A DNA stretch of 64,000 bases from Pocillopora verrucosa (Eukaryota > Cnidaria > Anthozoa > Scleractinia > Pocilloporidae): contig NC_089312.1 in NCBI RefSeq assembly GCF_036669915.1, positions 2,185,301 to 2,249,300 of the forward strand, given 5' to 3'. Positions 54,019 through 64,000 of this stretch are shown in pieces. The position numbers and the translations under genes were made by a program. The notes beneath the pieces were generated by a model. It was not told the DNA's origin. It worked only from the letters and a program-made list of their open reading frames with translations, and did no database searches. The first letter of the stretch is position 1, and the number at the start of each line of letters is the position of its first letter.

Positions 54019-57000
54019 ATGGCGGCTGTGTCGAATGTTTCTTTGCCGGAAATCAAGAGGGATCTTCTTTACGCAGTTAAAGAATGCTCAGAGAGAGGCT
54101 TGCTTCACAGTGCTAAGTGGTAAGAGCCAGATAATTAATGAGATTTTATGCTTTACTGAATTTACGAAGATGAAACATTTTGGCTGCACAAAAGACGAAA
54201 ACCTCGACGTTCTGTAACTAATGATCAAGGGCAGAGTTATTTTATTTGCTCCATTGCATTCGTAGATTTTTTTTCCTGCAGTTCTGCTTTGTTGCGTTTT
54301 TGCGTCTCCACCGATAGACCTATTGATTACTTTTCTTATTTCTTATGTGAAGAACACTTTAACATTCTTTGTTAAACTTGACATAATTCTGCTAACCTTA
54401 GCAGTGAGACTGCAGATGAGTGGTGGAACGTGTGTCCCTATTTATATCGATCGGTAAGCTACAAAATCTAATGAAGGTGCGTGTCAAAAAATCAGTAAAA
54501 AAAATGGTGAAATATTTGTATATCAGTCAGCTCATATAAATTTTCTCTTCTGCACGTAGGGCAGCTGAGTTGGCATTTTCCATTCCATCCTTTGCAACAC
54601 CCGAACATCTTCCTGTGACTGATTATCGGGATCCCGAATTTTTGAAAGATTTTGATAAATATACCTTGGGGAAGGCATATTTTGACCTGAAAGAGTTTAA
54701 GAGAGCAGCTTTCTTCTTGGAGGATTGTACAAGTCACAAAGGATACTTCTTACTTATCTATTCACATTATTTGGTAAGAAGCAATATCTTGGTGGTAGGC
54801 TACATGTTTAATGTTGTAAACCTCGGGCTTTATTAACCCTTTAACCCCTAAGAGTGACTAGCATCCAATTTCTCCTTACAATATCATCCTTGAATCACAC
54901 ATAAAGGTTACAAGAGTAACAGAAATGATCACCAACTAAGGAAGCTCTTGATTCTCCTTGTCAGCACCTTAGAAAATGTACTGAGAGCAGTATGGAGAAT
55001 ATGCATACTGACCTTAGGTTGTAAAGGGTTAAATCTCACTTGGAATGTTATATTCTCATTTTTTACCTCCCTTCCTCTCTCTCCTTCCCTCCCCCTCTTA
55101 AGTGAGGTAGGTGTAGATTTTTTCACTGTAGAAGCTTGCAAAATTTTTTAATCTACAACCTTTCATAAGTGCTCAGGAAAAGTGCACAGCTAAATTCTCA
55201 GAGTGAAATTTCATGCAATGTATTTTAGGTTGGGTGGAGAATCAATATTTACATTTCAAAGGGTTGAAATGACTTTACAAACACACTATAGATTGCCAGT
55301 ACATTAAACACCAATATAGATTTCAACTGTTTTATTTTTCATCTGAATTGGTGTACTACATTGCATTCCATGTAAATTAGTTTTATTTATCACATTGTTA
55401 TTAGGATGGGGAGAAGCACAAGAATGATAAAATGATGGATGTTTTAGGTAATGTCATGTCATGAACAATCTAATGATACTCTTATGTGACTACATATTAT
55501 ATAACATGAACAATATTCTCTGTCAGAAACTCTGGCTGTTTGAATGGTAAATAACTGTTAATTATTGGGGTAATGCGGTGGCCTGTCAATTAGTGGGATT
55601 GTGTTTAGTTCTTGGACAAGACACATAACCTCTCTCTACCCAAGAGTATCAATGGTTACTGCTGAACTGTTGAGAAAACTTGATTCAATACTGGTAGGGG
55701 GCAACCTATGATAGACTAGCATGTCATCCTGGGGAAGGAGTGATGCTCATAACAATTTTATGTTAAGGAGACTGCAATAGGTTTCAACCAAATGAGCCAC
55801 TTGGCTTCATTCCTGACTTGACCATTAAACTCCCAGAAATGATAAACATTTAACTTCTCTGCATAACCTCCATGCATTATCCACTAAACAGGTAAAGAGA
55901 ATACTCAAATTTGTCAGGTAGAAGTTGCTGTCTCAATCTTACACTAAATTCTTGGCACTAAAATAAAAGGAGGTGTGGCTAGAGGATAGAATTAATCTAA
56001 TCTTGGGAGTTAACGGGTTATGTAACCAATAGAACACTTAATAATTGCTGTTTAGAACTTTATGGATTTAAAATTCATCATAATTGTCATTGACTCTTGA
56101 AAGGTCCTCAAGAAAATGTGAAAAATGAGCATTTGACGTGGCTGAGATCTGGACTCTGTGCAAGACGTGAAAAACTGGATGGATTCTGTCTCTTCTTGTA
56201 AGAGTTGATTCTCTGAGTTGGGTTTGCTATGTTGTGTCTTTTCCATCCTGTTAAAATAAGTTTGCATTTAGTTACCATACTCTTTAACCCCAGAAGTGAT
56301 TACTGGTAACATATACCTTCTTTTTATAATATCCATTCATGCAAAATACCTGGAAGGTCATTAAATAGGAGGTATATTGATGTTTTGTAAATTATTAACT
56401 CCATAGCACAGTTTTTGCTCTGTGATTGTCAAGCAAATTAGTTTTTTTTTTTAATTTTCCATTTGATTTTAAATAATAGATTGGGTGTTATACTTAAAAA
56501 ACTTGATCTAAGAGAAGAAGCACTTGAGGTGATGCTCGAAGCTGTGAAGAAGGAGCCTCTACATTGGGGCAGTTGGCTGGAGCTGTCATCTCTCTGTACG
56601 GACAAGGAAATGGTATGAGTTGTTTGTTACTTATGTATTTACTTGAATGATTCCATGCTGCTCTTGATTAAATGTTGGAGACAGAGGCTGTGCCATCCTT
56701 TCATGAAAGCGTCACTGAATTAGCACTTGCCATAAATGGTTTGAATGCAGGAGTGAGTGATATTTGATCCTGCAATCCTGTAGGTGGGAGTGTTCTTGAG
56801 AAGGACTGTTGTCAGCAGTAGTGACTGATATTGTGACACCCCTTTGTAGATGTTATCATCTGAGTCAGTTGGTGTCATGTATAATGTTTTATTTTCAGAT
56901 TCAAGTAGAGAAAAGGAGTTTCCTATCATCAAACCTGGAACATTAGTTTTTAGACACAGACCTCTTTCACAAAAAGCAGACATAATTGCTATTCTGTTTA

Positions 57001-60000
57001 TTCATGTAAATTAGCCTTTCAGACCTTGACAACATGATTAAAAAACAAATAGAATTTACACTAAAAAACAGTGCCAAGAAGGTTTGTAATCTGCTTACAC
57101 ATACAAGAAAAGTAACCATGACTGCCATTACGAAAGAGATCTGATATTATAATGTGTTTTTCACATTTAGCAGCGGTCTTTGACCCTCCCCTCCCATTAA
57201 TTTTGATGGCTCACTTAGTCCTGATGTGTTTTCTTTGTTAGACTCTGTCAGTGACCCTCCCCTCCCATTTGATGGCTCACTTAGTCCTGATGTGATTTCT
57301 TTGTTAGACTCTGTCAGTGACCCTCCCCTCCCATTGGATGGCTCACTTATTCCTGATGTGTTTTCTTTGTTAGACTCTGTCAGTGACCCTCCCCTCCCAT
57401 TGGATGGCTCAGTTAAAGTTATGTTGTGTTCTTTATGTTTAGCTACAGTCATTGACCCTTCCTTCCCACTGGATGGCTCAGTTTTTCCAAGCTCATGTCG
57501 CAATTGATCTTCAGTTGAATGAGGAAGGACTGGAGAGATATACAAAACTGAGCCAAGCTGGATTTGCTGACAACAAATATGTCTTACTGCAAACAGCTCT
57601 AGCACAGTACCATGCCAGAGGTACAAGTCTGTTAAGATTATCTGAGTGTGGTCAATCTCTCATAATCTCTTGTTGTTTCACCTACCTCTATGGTCATATT
57701 TATTTGAAATTGGAGAGCAGAGATGCCACAGATTCTTTTGCAAAAGTTTGAGGGTCTTTGAGCAATTATTTTTTATTCCTTTTACTTTTTGCTCGCATAT
57801 TTGATTTTGCAGGATTTCAGGCTCAAATTTCTACAAATTTAATATTTGGTAGGCTAAAATCAAAAATGATCCCCTTAAAACAGGGCTAAAAAGGGCTTCT
57901 GGCTTTCCACTGTATTGTAATGCAATGGTTTAATTGACCAGGATTGATATGATCTTGAGTGAAGATATAATTATAACATCTTATAATGCATCTGCTTGAG
58001 TTTCCAAAGTTACAGAACTACAGAAGGTTGTAGCTGAGATAAGGGCTGTCAAGGGAGAATGCAGATGCCATCTGTGAAGTCAGAGAGCTAATGATATTGA
58101 ACTAAATTTTACACATTATGTATTGGCTATGGTTTATCTGTTGGTTGCAGATTTTGATGCTGCATGTAAGCTGTTCAAACAAGTCAGAGAACAAGATCCA
58201 TGTTCCCTAGAGCACATGGACACTTACTCCAATATTCTTTATGTAAAGGTGAGTGTTAAAATGTTTTAGGGCAGTTTGATATTTTTTTTAGGGTTGATAG
58301 GCAGATTGAAACAAGAAGAACCATCTGCCATCCTTCTTCTCTTAACTAAGTGAACAAAGTAACACTGATATAACTTTATTTAACTGGCTATTTAATAGAG
58401 GAACATTGATTTAAATCTTGCAGGAAATGAAACCAGAACTAAGTTACTTAGCACACCACACAAATAGTATTGATAGGTACAGAGAGGAAACATGCTGTGT
58501 CATAGGTTAGTATTGCTCTTGACTGAAAGTTCTCTGTGGCTCACAAAAGTTGTTGTTAAACCAACTTTTTTTTTTAAACTGAATTTATCAAATAAATGGT
58601 TTTTGAATCTGATTCCACATGTATAAATTACAAAAATTGCTTGGAATGATCTTTTAGGAAATTATTACAGCCTCCATGACCAGCATGAAAAGGCAGTGAC
58701 ATACTTTCAACGTGCTCTGAAACTAAACCCACAGTACACATCTGCTTGGACTCTTATGGGGCATGAGTTTATGGAGAGGAAGAATACTTCAGCTGCTATA
58801 GAAGCCTACAGGAAAGCCATAGGTAAACTGTTGTGTAAAGATGAGGTCTTTTTTGCTAGTTGCAATATTATTATAATGAATTTTTTTGGGCACTTTCACA
58901 TGCAAGAAGTGGTATAATCCTGAAAACACTTATTGTTCAAGGTGGCTATGTTGTAGGTTAAAATGAAAGTCATGTAAAAATGGTTTTAAACTGCTGGTGT
59001 GTGGACAAGAACATCTTTATGCGCTGGACTGGGGTTGGTGGTTTGGCTTGAGACCTGGCTGGGTTATAGTGTTGTTTTCTTGGGCAAGACACTTGACTTT
59101 TGCAGTTCCTCTCTCCACATTCATGGTAGGATTGGGAATGGGTACCAAAAAAATTGTCTGGGAAGCCTGATGATTTGCAGGGTGGGGGACTGGACTGGTA
59201 TCTCTTGTAGGGGTTAGCAGTGATACTCCCAGTCACCTCATGCCATGGAAGTTGAAATAAGCTCAGGCTGGACGGGTCACTTGAGTCTAGAACAGGATAG
59301 ATGTGTAGACAAGCATTTCATACAAGAAAAAACAAAAACCACCAGAGGCTCAGTGAGCAAGTAATTTAAACCTTGTGAGGCTAAACTCAATCATTATACT
59401 GAACTAGATTTCATTATTGCTTTCCAGAAGTCAATTATCGAGACTACAGAGCATGGTATGGATTAGGACAAACATATGAAATTCTGAAAATGCCATTCTA
59501 TTGCTTGTATTACTATAGACAGGCTCACAAATTCAGGTATTTACCATGATCTCTTACCAGCTGATTTTGACTGTGAAGATTAAAGTCTGTATTGGAAAAA
59601 GGGCAGCCCATAAAACTTTCTGATGCATTGTTTTGCAGACCAAATGACTCAAGGATGTTAGTTGCTTTGGGTGAAAGCTATGAAAAGTTAAACAGTATGC
59701 AGCAAGCTAAAAAAGTGAGTTTTTGTATTCTGTAGTTCATACAACTTTTGTCTTTTGTCTCCAATTGTGTAAAATGACATTTAGCAGTCCATCAAAGTTG
59801 GCTAGATGATCGAAAAAATTTTTTTTCAGTGTTATTTCAGGGCGATGTCAGTTGGTGATCTTGAAGGGATGGCTGTGATAAAGCTGGCAAGGTATTATAA
59901 TTTACAAATTTCTTTTATGTGTAATGAATACTAATATGTTGACTTAACTTGTAGCTTACCATGTTTTCTGAAATGGTTTTCTGTTTTTGTTAGATTACAC

Positions 60001-62903
60001 GAACATCTTAATGAGGATAATGACGCTGCGACTCAATACAACCGTTATGTAGAACAGACAGAAGTTGTTGGAGTAAGTGTATATTAGACCATGAAACCAG
60101 CCAATGATTTATCAGATTTATAAAAATGAATGTTGTTGATATATATATATACATATAATATTATATATATATATATATATTTTTTTCTTTTGCAGGTAAT
60201 GTCTGTGGCTGATTTGTGTTCTGCATATGTGTTTTTGGCAAGATACAATCTGAAGAATAGAAATCTAGAAGCTGCAGAGATGTATGCACACAAGTGTTGT
60301 GAATTTAATGAGGTAAATTAGTTTTTTTTAGTTCTCTTTTCCTCATTAAACAATCATTTGTTTAACTGTCGTTTTGTCTTTAGTCCGTTCATTCCTTCCT
60401 CTCCTCCTTCCTACCTTTCTCAATCCTTTCCTTTCTCCTGTCTCCTCACACTCACTCCTTCACATTCCTCCTCCCCTAGACCTCCCTTCCTTTTTTCTGG
60501 CTTTCTTCCTCCTCTCTGTTCTCCTTCCTTGCTCCCTTCCTCCTTTCCACCCTATTCCCTCCCTTCCAGCCTGCTCCCTTCCTCCTTTTTAATCTGTCCC
60601 CTCCCTCCTTTCCACCCTGCTTCCTCCCTCCTTTCCAGCCTGCTTCCTACTAGCTGACCACCCTCCTCTATCCTTCCTTTCCACCCTGCTTCTCTCTCCT
60701 AACCACCCTCCTCCATCCTTCCTTTCCAGCCAGATCTCCACCCTTTCTTTCCACCTTGCTCCCTTTCTCCTTTCTACCCTCTCCCTCTTTTCCAGCCTGC
60801 TCCCTCCCTCCTTTCCACACTGCTTCCTACCTCCAAACCACCCTGCTGCCTCCCTCCTCTCTACCCTGCACCCTCCCTCTCTTCTTTTCACCCTGTTTCC
60901 TCCCTCCTTTTCCATCCTGCTCCCTCATTCCATTTTGCTTTCCCTTCCTTTCCACCCTATTTCCTCCCTCCTTTCCACCCTGCTTCCTACCTCTTAACCA
61001 CCCTACTCCATTCTTCCTTTCCATCCTACTTTCCAACCTTCCTTTTCACCCTGCTCCCTCCCTCCTTTCTGCTTTTCTCCCTTTCTCCTTTCCACCCTGC
61101 TTCCTCCTTTTTACCTTGCTCACCTTCCTTTCCACCTTGCTCCCCTTCCTTTCCACCCTGCTCCCCTTCCTCTCCACCCCGCTCCCTCCTTCCTCTCCAC
61201 CCTGCTTGCTACCTCTTAGCCACCTTCCTCCATTCTTCCTTTCCACCCTGCTCCTTCTTCCTAACTGCCCTCCTCCATCCTTCCTTTCCACCATGCCTTT
61301 CATCCCTCCTTTCCACCTTGCTCCCCCTCCTTTCCATCCTGCTTTCCCTCCCCCTTTCCACCATGCTTTCTACCTCCTAACTACACTCCTCAATTCTTTC
61401 CTTCCACCCTGCTCCTCCCTCCTAACCACCCCTCTCCATCCTTCTTTTGCACCCTGCTCTATGTCCTTCCTTTCCACCTTGCTTTCCCCTCCTTTTCACC
61501 CTGCTCTCTCTCCCTCCTTTCCACCCTGCTTCCTTCCTTCTAAGCACCCTCCTCCATCCCTCCTTTACACCCTGCTTCTCCCTCCTAATTGCCCTCCTCC
61601 ATCCTTGCTTTCGTTCTTTCTCCCTCCTAACCACCCTCCTTCATTCTTCCTTTCCAACCTGCTCTCCATCCTTCCTTTCCAACCTGTTCTCCATCCTTCC
61701 TTTGCACCCTGCTCTCCCTCCCTCCTTTCCACCCTGCTTCTCCCTCCTAGCCACCCTCCTCCATCCTTCCTTTCCACCCTGCTTTTCCCCTCCAAACTGC
61801 TCTTCTCCATCCTTCTTGTCCACCCTGCTCTCCCCTCCTTTTCACCCTGCTCCCCCCTCCTTTCCACCCTACCCCTCACTTCTTTCCACCCTCCTCCATC
61901 CCTCCTTTTCCACCATGCTTTCTACTCCTAACCAGCCTCCTCTTTTTTTCCTTTCCACTCTGCTCTTCCCACCTAACCATTCTTCTCCATCCTTCTTTGC
62001 CACCCTGCTCTACCTCCTTCCTTTCCACCCTACTCTCCCTCCCTCCTTTCCACCCTGCTTCCTACCCCCTTACCACCCTCCTTCCCCCTCTTTTCCACCC
62101 TGCCTCCTACCTCCTAACCACCCTTCTCCATCTTTCCTTTCCATCCAGCTTCTCCCTCCTAACCAGCCTCCTTCATCCTTCCTTTTCACCCTGCTCTCCA
62201 TCCTAACTACCCTCCTCCATCCTTCCTTTTCACCCTGCTTCTCCCTCCCTCCTTTCCATCCTGCTTCCTACCAGCAAACCACCTTCCTCCATCCTTCCTT
62301 TCCATCCTGCTTCTCCCTCCCAAATACCCTCCATCCTTTCTTTCCACCCTGCTTCTCCCTCTTAACTACCCTCCTCCATCCTTTCTTCCCACCCTGCTCT
62401 TCACCCTTCCTTTCCACCCTGCTCCCCCTCCTTTCCATCCTGCTTCCTACTTCCTAACCACCCTCCTCCCTCCTGTCCACCCTATCCCTCCCTTCTTTCC
62501 ACCCTCCTTTTTATCCATCCCTTCATTGCTTTCCCTTGCCATTTCTTTCCTCCTTTTCCTTCTTTCATTTGTCTTCTTTCTCCAACCCCCCTTATTATTT
62601 TCTATCTGTGTTCCTTTTTTTATGTGTTTCTCCCCCCTGCCTTCTTTTATCAGTTTCCTTCAATTGCCCATTCCATTTTATTTCTCATCTCCTTCAGTAT
62701 ATGAACTTTTCTCGTTTCCCTAGGGTAGAGAAGAGGGCAAAGGACTGCTTCGCCAAATTTCCAACAGCCGGTCCAGTGGAGATGGTGCCAGAGAGAGTGC
62801 AGATGCCTTCACCCAAGAATTATCACTTGGAAATATAAGTGTCGACCATGAAACAAGTATGTCGCCTGTGGTACGAACCAACTTGGATTTCAACACCCCT
62901 TGA
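54019..62903 (+). CDS. CDC23: anaphase-promoting complex subunit 8 (CDC23), TPR protein
   Basis: Scaffold subunit of the APC/C ubiquitin ligase that triggers anaphase and mitotic exit. Fifteen exons: 54019-54119, 54560-54773, 55405-55447, 56104-56197, 56480-56612, 57443-57620, 58151-58248, 58424-58505, 58658-58822, 59428-59536, 59639-59714, 59830-59891, 59994-60072, 60196-60312, 62724-62903; all phases close to 576 aa (human 597). Start in good context (GAAAGATGGCGG). Diagnostic parts: [40 protein letters not shown], then tandem TPRs with [79 protein letters not shown] and [19 protein letters not shown]; the C-terminal tail is short and Ser/Thr-rich, ending DFNTP. Exon 6 has a minisatellite upstream of its acceptor, and the last intron is a pyrimidine minisatellite. 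Confidence 0.97.
54837..55028 (+). mobile_element. full-length piggyBac-type MITE (192 bp, CTCCTTACAAT family)
   Basis: TTAA at 54833-54836, then CCCTTTAACCCCTAAGAGTG; the right end GGTTGTAAAGGG is followed by TTAA at 55029-55032. Ends are inverted repeats (CCCTTTA / TAAAGGG) and the target site is TTAA. Best-preserved member in the window. Lies in CDC23 intron 2. Confidence 0.8.
55822..56016 (+). mobile_element. piggyBac-type MITE, diverged
   Basis: Left end CCATTAAACTCCCAGAAATG, right end TTGGGAGTTAACGG. Ends resemble those of 29100-29278 (CTCCCA / TGGGAG). Target sites no longer exact TTAA. CDC23 intron 3. Confidence 0.55.
57165..57442 (+). repeat. 66-71 bp minisatellite of splice-acceptor plus exon start
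   Basis: Four upstream copies of the first part of CDC23 exon 6 and its acceptor. TGACCCTCCC occurs at 57181, 57252, 57318 and 57384, then TGACCCTTCC in the real exon at 57453. Each unit has CCCATT(G/T)GATGGCTCA and a TTTCTTTGTTAG-like acceptor. The GACTCTGTCAGTGACCC units at 57241, 57307 and 57373 are exactly 66 bases apart. Confidence 0.9.
60128..60180. repeat. TA microsatellite next to the CDC23 exon 14 acceptor
   Basis: Broken TA repeat followed by a T-rich tract that serves as the pyrimidine tract of the acceptor at 60195. Confidence 0.85.
60385..62520 (+). repeat. about 2.1 kb pyrimidine-only minisatellite in the last CDC23 intron
   Basis: Plus strand almost entirely C and T with sparse A and G, built from variants of CCTCCTCCATCCTTCCTTTC, CACCCTGCTTCTCCCTCCTAA in units of roughly 40-50 bases. 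The minus strand is correspondingly purine-rich with GGG clusters. Long open frames here are artefacts of the lack of stop codons. Confidence 0.9.
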
Positions 62904-63302
62904 GAACAGCTGACTTTATATAGTTTGGTTAAAAGAGAAGCTTAGATCAATTTTACATTTTGTCTCTATCAACTGCTGGAACTTAATTTTTATACTAATA
63001 ACTCAAGTTGCTCCACAACATCTGCTGTTGGTAGCTGTGTTTCTGATCTAATGTACAGAGGGATCAGAGATGTGTGCAGACCTGGAAAGTTTTAACCTGG
63101 ACAAGGCTGACTTAGTGAGCTAAGAAACAGCCCTTAGCACTTTGCACAGAGCTGTTATTACAACTTAAACTGTTGATGTTTATCACAACACGATCATGTG
63201 ACTTGTTATTTTTTCTCACTAAGAGAGGTCTAACCTATGAAAAATAATTACAGTGTGTTACCTTGAGAAGTAATGTTTACAGTAACTGTAACTGTTACAA
63301 AC

Positions 63303-63308
63303 AATAAA
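63303..63308 (+). terminator. AATAAA poly(A) signal of CDC23
   Basis: In ACAATAAAATG, 400 bases after the stop at 62903. Confidence 0.6.
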
Positions 63309-63329
63309 ATGTTTGCCCTTGTTTTGGTC

Positions 63330-64000
63330 TGTTAAGGTAATTTTTCTCTTAAGTTACCACTATGGTGAAATCAAGCTTCCCAGCCAAGGTTTTAGTACTG
63401 AGACATGGTTACCACAGGTCAGGAAAAAGTCACAGAATAAAATAAATTTCTTTAAGGGAAAAGTCAGGGAATTTCAGTTTGAGTCAGGGAAAATTTACAG
63501 CTCTGGGAGAAATTGGGGAGAAGTGAAATTTCAAGGACAATATCATGTTTTTTATCTTGTCATGGCCATCTGCATGATTTAACATGGCAGGGCTTTTTTC
63601 TTTGTCACACATTGTTTTATGTAGTTCAGACTCTTGATCCACTTACATGTAGTGATATCCTTTTCCTTTGTAATGCAAGTTCAAGATGGTTTGTGAATGA
63701 AATCATGGATTTCTTTTTCACCAATTTTCATTTTCTAATATTCTAATTCTTTGGTACATTTCAGAGAAATGAAAGGGGTTGGAGTGATCTAATATTGTTT
63801 GATTAAATTAATCAACAAGCTGATTTCAAGTTTCCAGAAAAATTGATCAATTTTCCATGTCTCCTTAAGGATATATCAATTGATGTAAACTATATTTGGC
63901 TTGCTGAAAGCATTATTTTATGGATGGAGAAGATAGCTTTGAGGGTGTGGTTGGAAGATATGATCATGATTTGTTTGTGAAATTGTCAATATGCCATTTT
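63330..64000. other. downstream of CDC23, no gene recognised
   Basis: Holds GTCAGGGAA-type words several times at about 63420-63500 (AAAGTCAGGGAATTTCAG, GAGTCAGGGAAAATTT), which look like a short interspersed repeat. Otherwise AT-rich without a convincing ORF. Confidence 0.4.

Noticed and set aside
53939-54217. 92-codon ORF over the CDC23 first exon
   Set aside because: Out of frame with the CDC23 start at 54019, which matches known APC8 N-termini and joins exon 2 in phase.
57147-57626. Minus-strand 159-codon ORF with repeated [16 protein letters not shown] units
   Set aside because: Antisense of the 66 bp splice-site minisatellite and of CDC23 exon 6; openness follows from a period divisible by three.
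60589-61879. Minus-strand ORFs rich in Arg, Gly, Glu, Lys
   Set aside because: Reverse strand of the same minisatellite; no domain, start context or splice partner.
60756-62457. Long plus-strand ORFs (391 and 336 codons) rich in Pro, Ser, Leu
   Set aside because: They lie wholly inside the pyrimidine minisatellite of the last CDC23 intron; stop codons are rare there by composition. Low-complexity product, shadowed in several frames.
1-64000. CRISPR arrays, bacterial operons or prophage
   Set aside because: Genes are spliced with poly(A) signals; repeats are minisatellites and transposons without CRISPR spacing.

Overview
The window is animal nuclear DNA: intron-rich, AT-rich genes with GT-AG splicing, AATAAA poly(A) signals and many short DNA transposons. 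The gene content and a ~190 bp TTAA-flanked repeat that I associate with stony-coral genomes suggest a cnidarian, probably an anthozoan and most likely a scleractinian coral. The species cannot be read from this window.

Layout. 1-9 kb: no host gene recognised; transposon remnants (three decayed piggyBac transposase copies, a pogo/Tigger-like MITE, a MITE with perfect 35 bp inverted repeats). 10.8-16.6 kb (+): divergent heterotrimeric G-protein alpha subunit, 7 exons, 365 aa. 17.8-25.3 kb (-): CCT7, the eta subunit of the cytosolic chaperonin TRiC/CCT, 10 coding exons, 542 aa. 25.7-32.8 kb (+): ENTPD4/7-type Golgi/lysosomal nucleoside diphosphatase, 10 coding exons, 609 aa; its start codon lies 379 bp from that of CCT7, so the two share a bidirectional promoter region. 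34.2-52.5 kb (+): a tandem array of four genes (called A, B, C, D here) for secreted proteins with signal peptide, Cys-bearing N-terminal stretch, collagen Gly-X-Y repeats, a linker domain and a fibrinogen/intelectin-like C-terminal domain. 54.0-62.9 kb (+): CDC23/APC8, a TPR subunit of the anaphase-promoting complex, 15 exons, 576 aa.

The housekeeping genes (CCT7, ENTPD4/7, CDC23) could be rebuilt exon by exon with every reading-frame phase closing, and their lengths match the human proteins closely. The accessory part is the collagen/fibrinogen-like array. It consists of two copies of a two-gene block (A-B and C-D, about 10 kb apart) that share coding and intergenic sequence. Since duplication the copies have changed: A carries three tandem signal-peptide exons and a damaged micro-exon, C has a Trp-to-stop change at the start of the globular domain, D has an extra 54 bp collagen exon and a locally divergent patch, and a 1.15 kb inverted-repeat transposon sits between A and B but not between C and D. 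The protein layout resembles ficolin-type defence collagens; an immune or extracellular-matrix role is inference only.

Other items: a 66 bp minisatellite made of copies of a 3' splice site and exon start in CDC23, and a ~2.1 kb pyrimidine-only minisatellite in the last CDC23 intron. Exon borders come from reading frame, phase and GT-AG sites by eye, with no transcript data.
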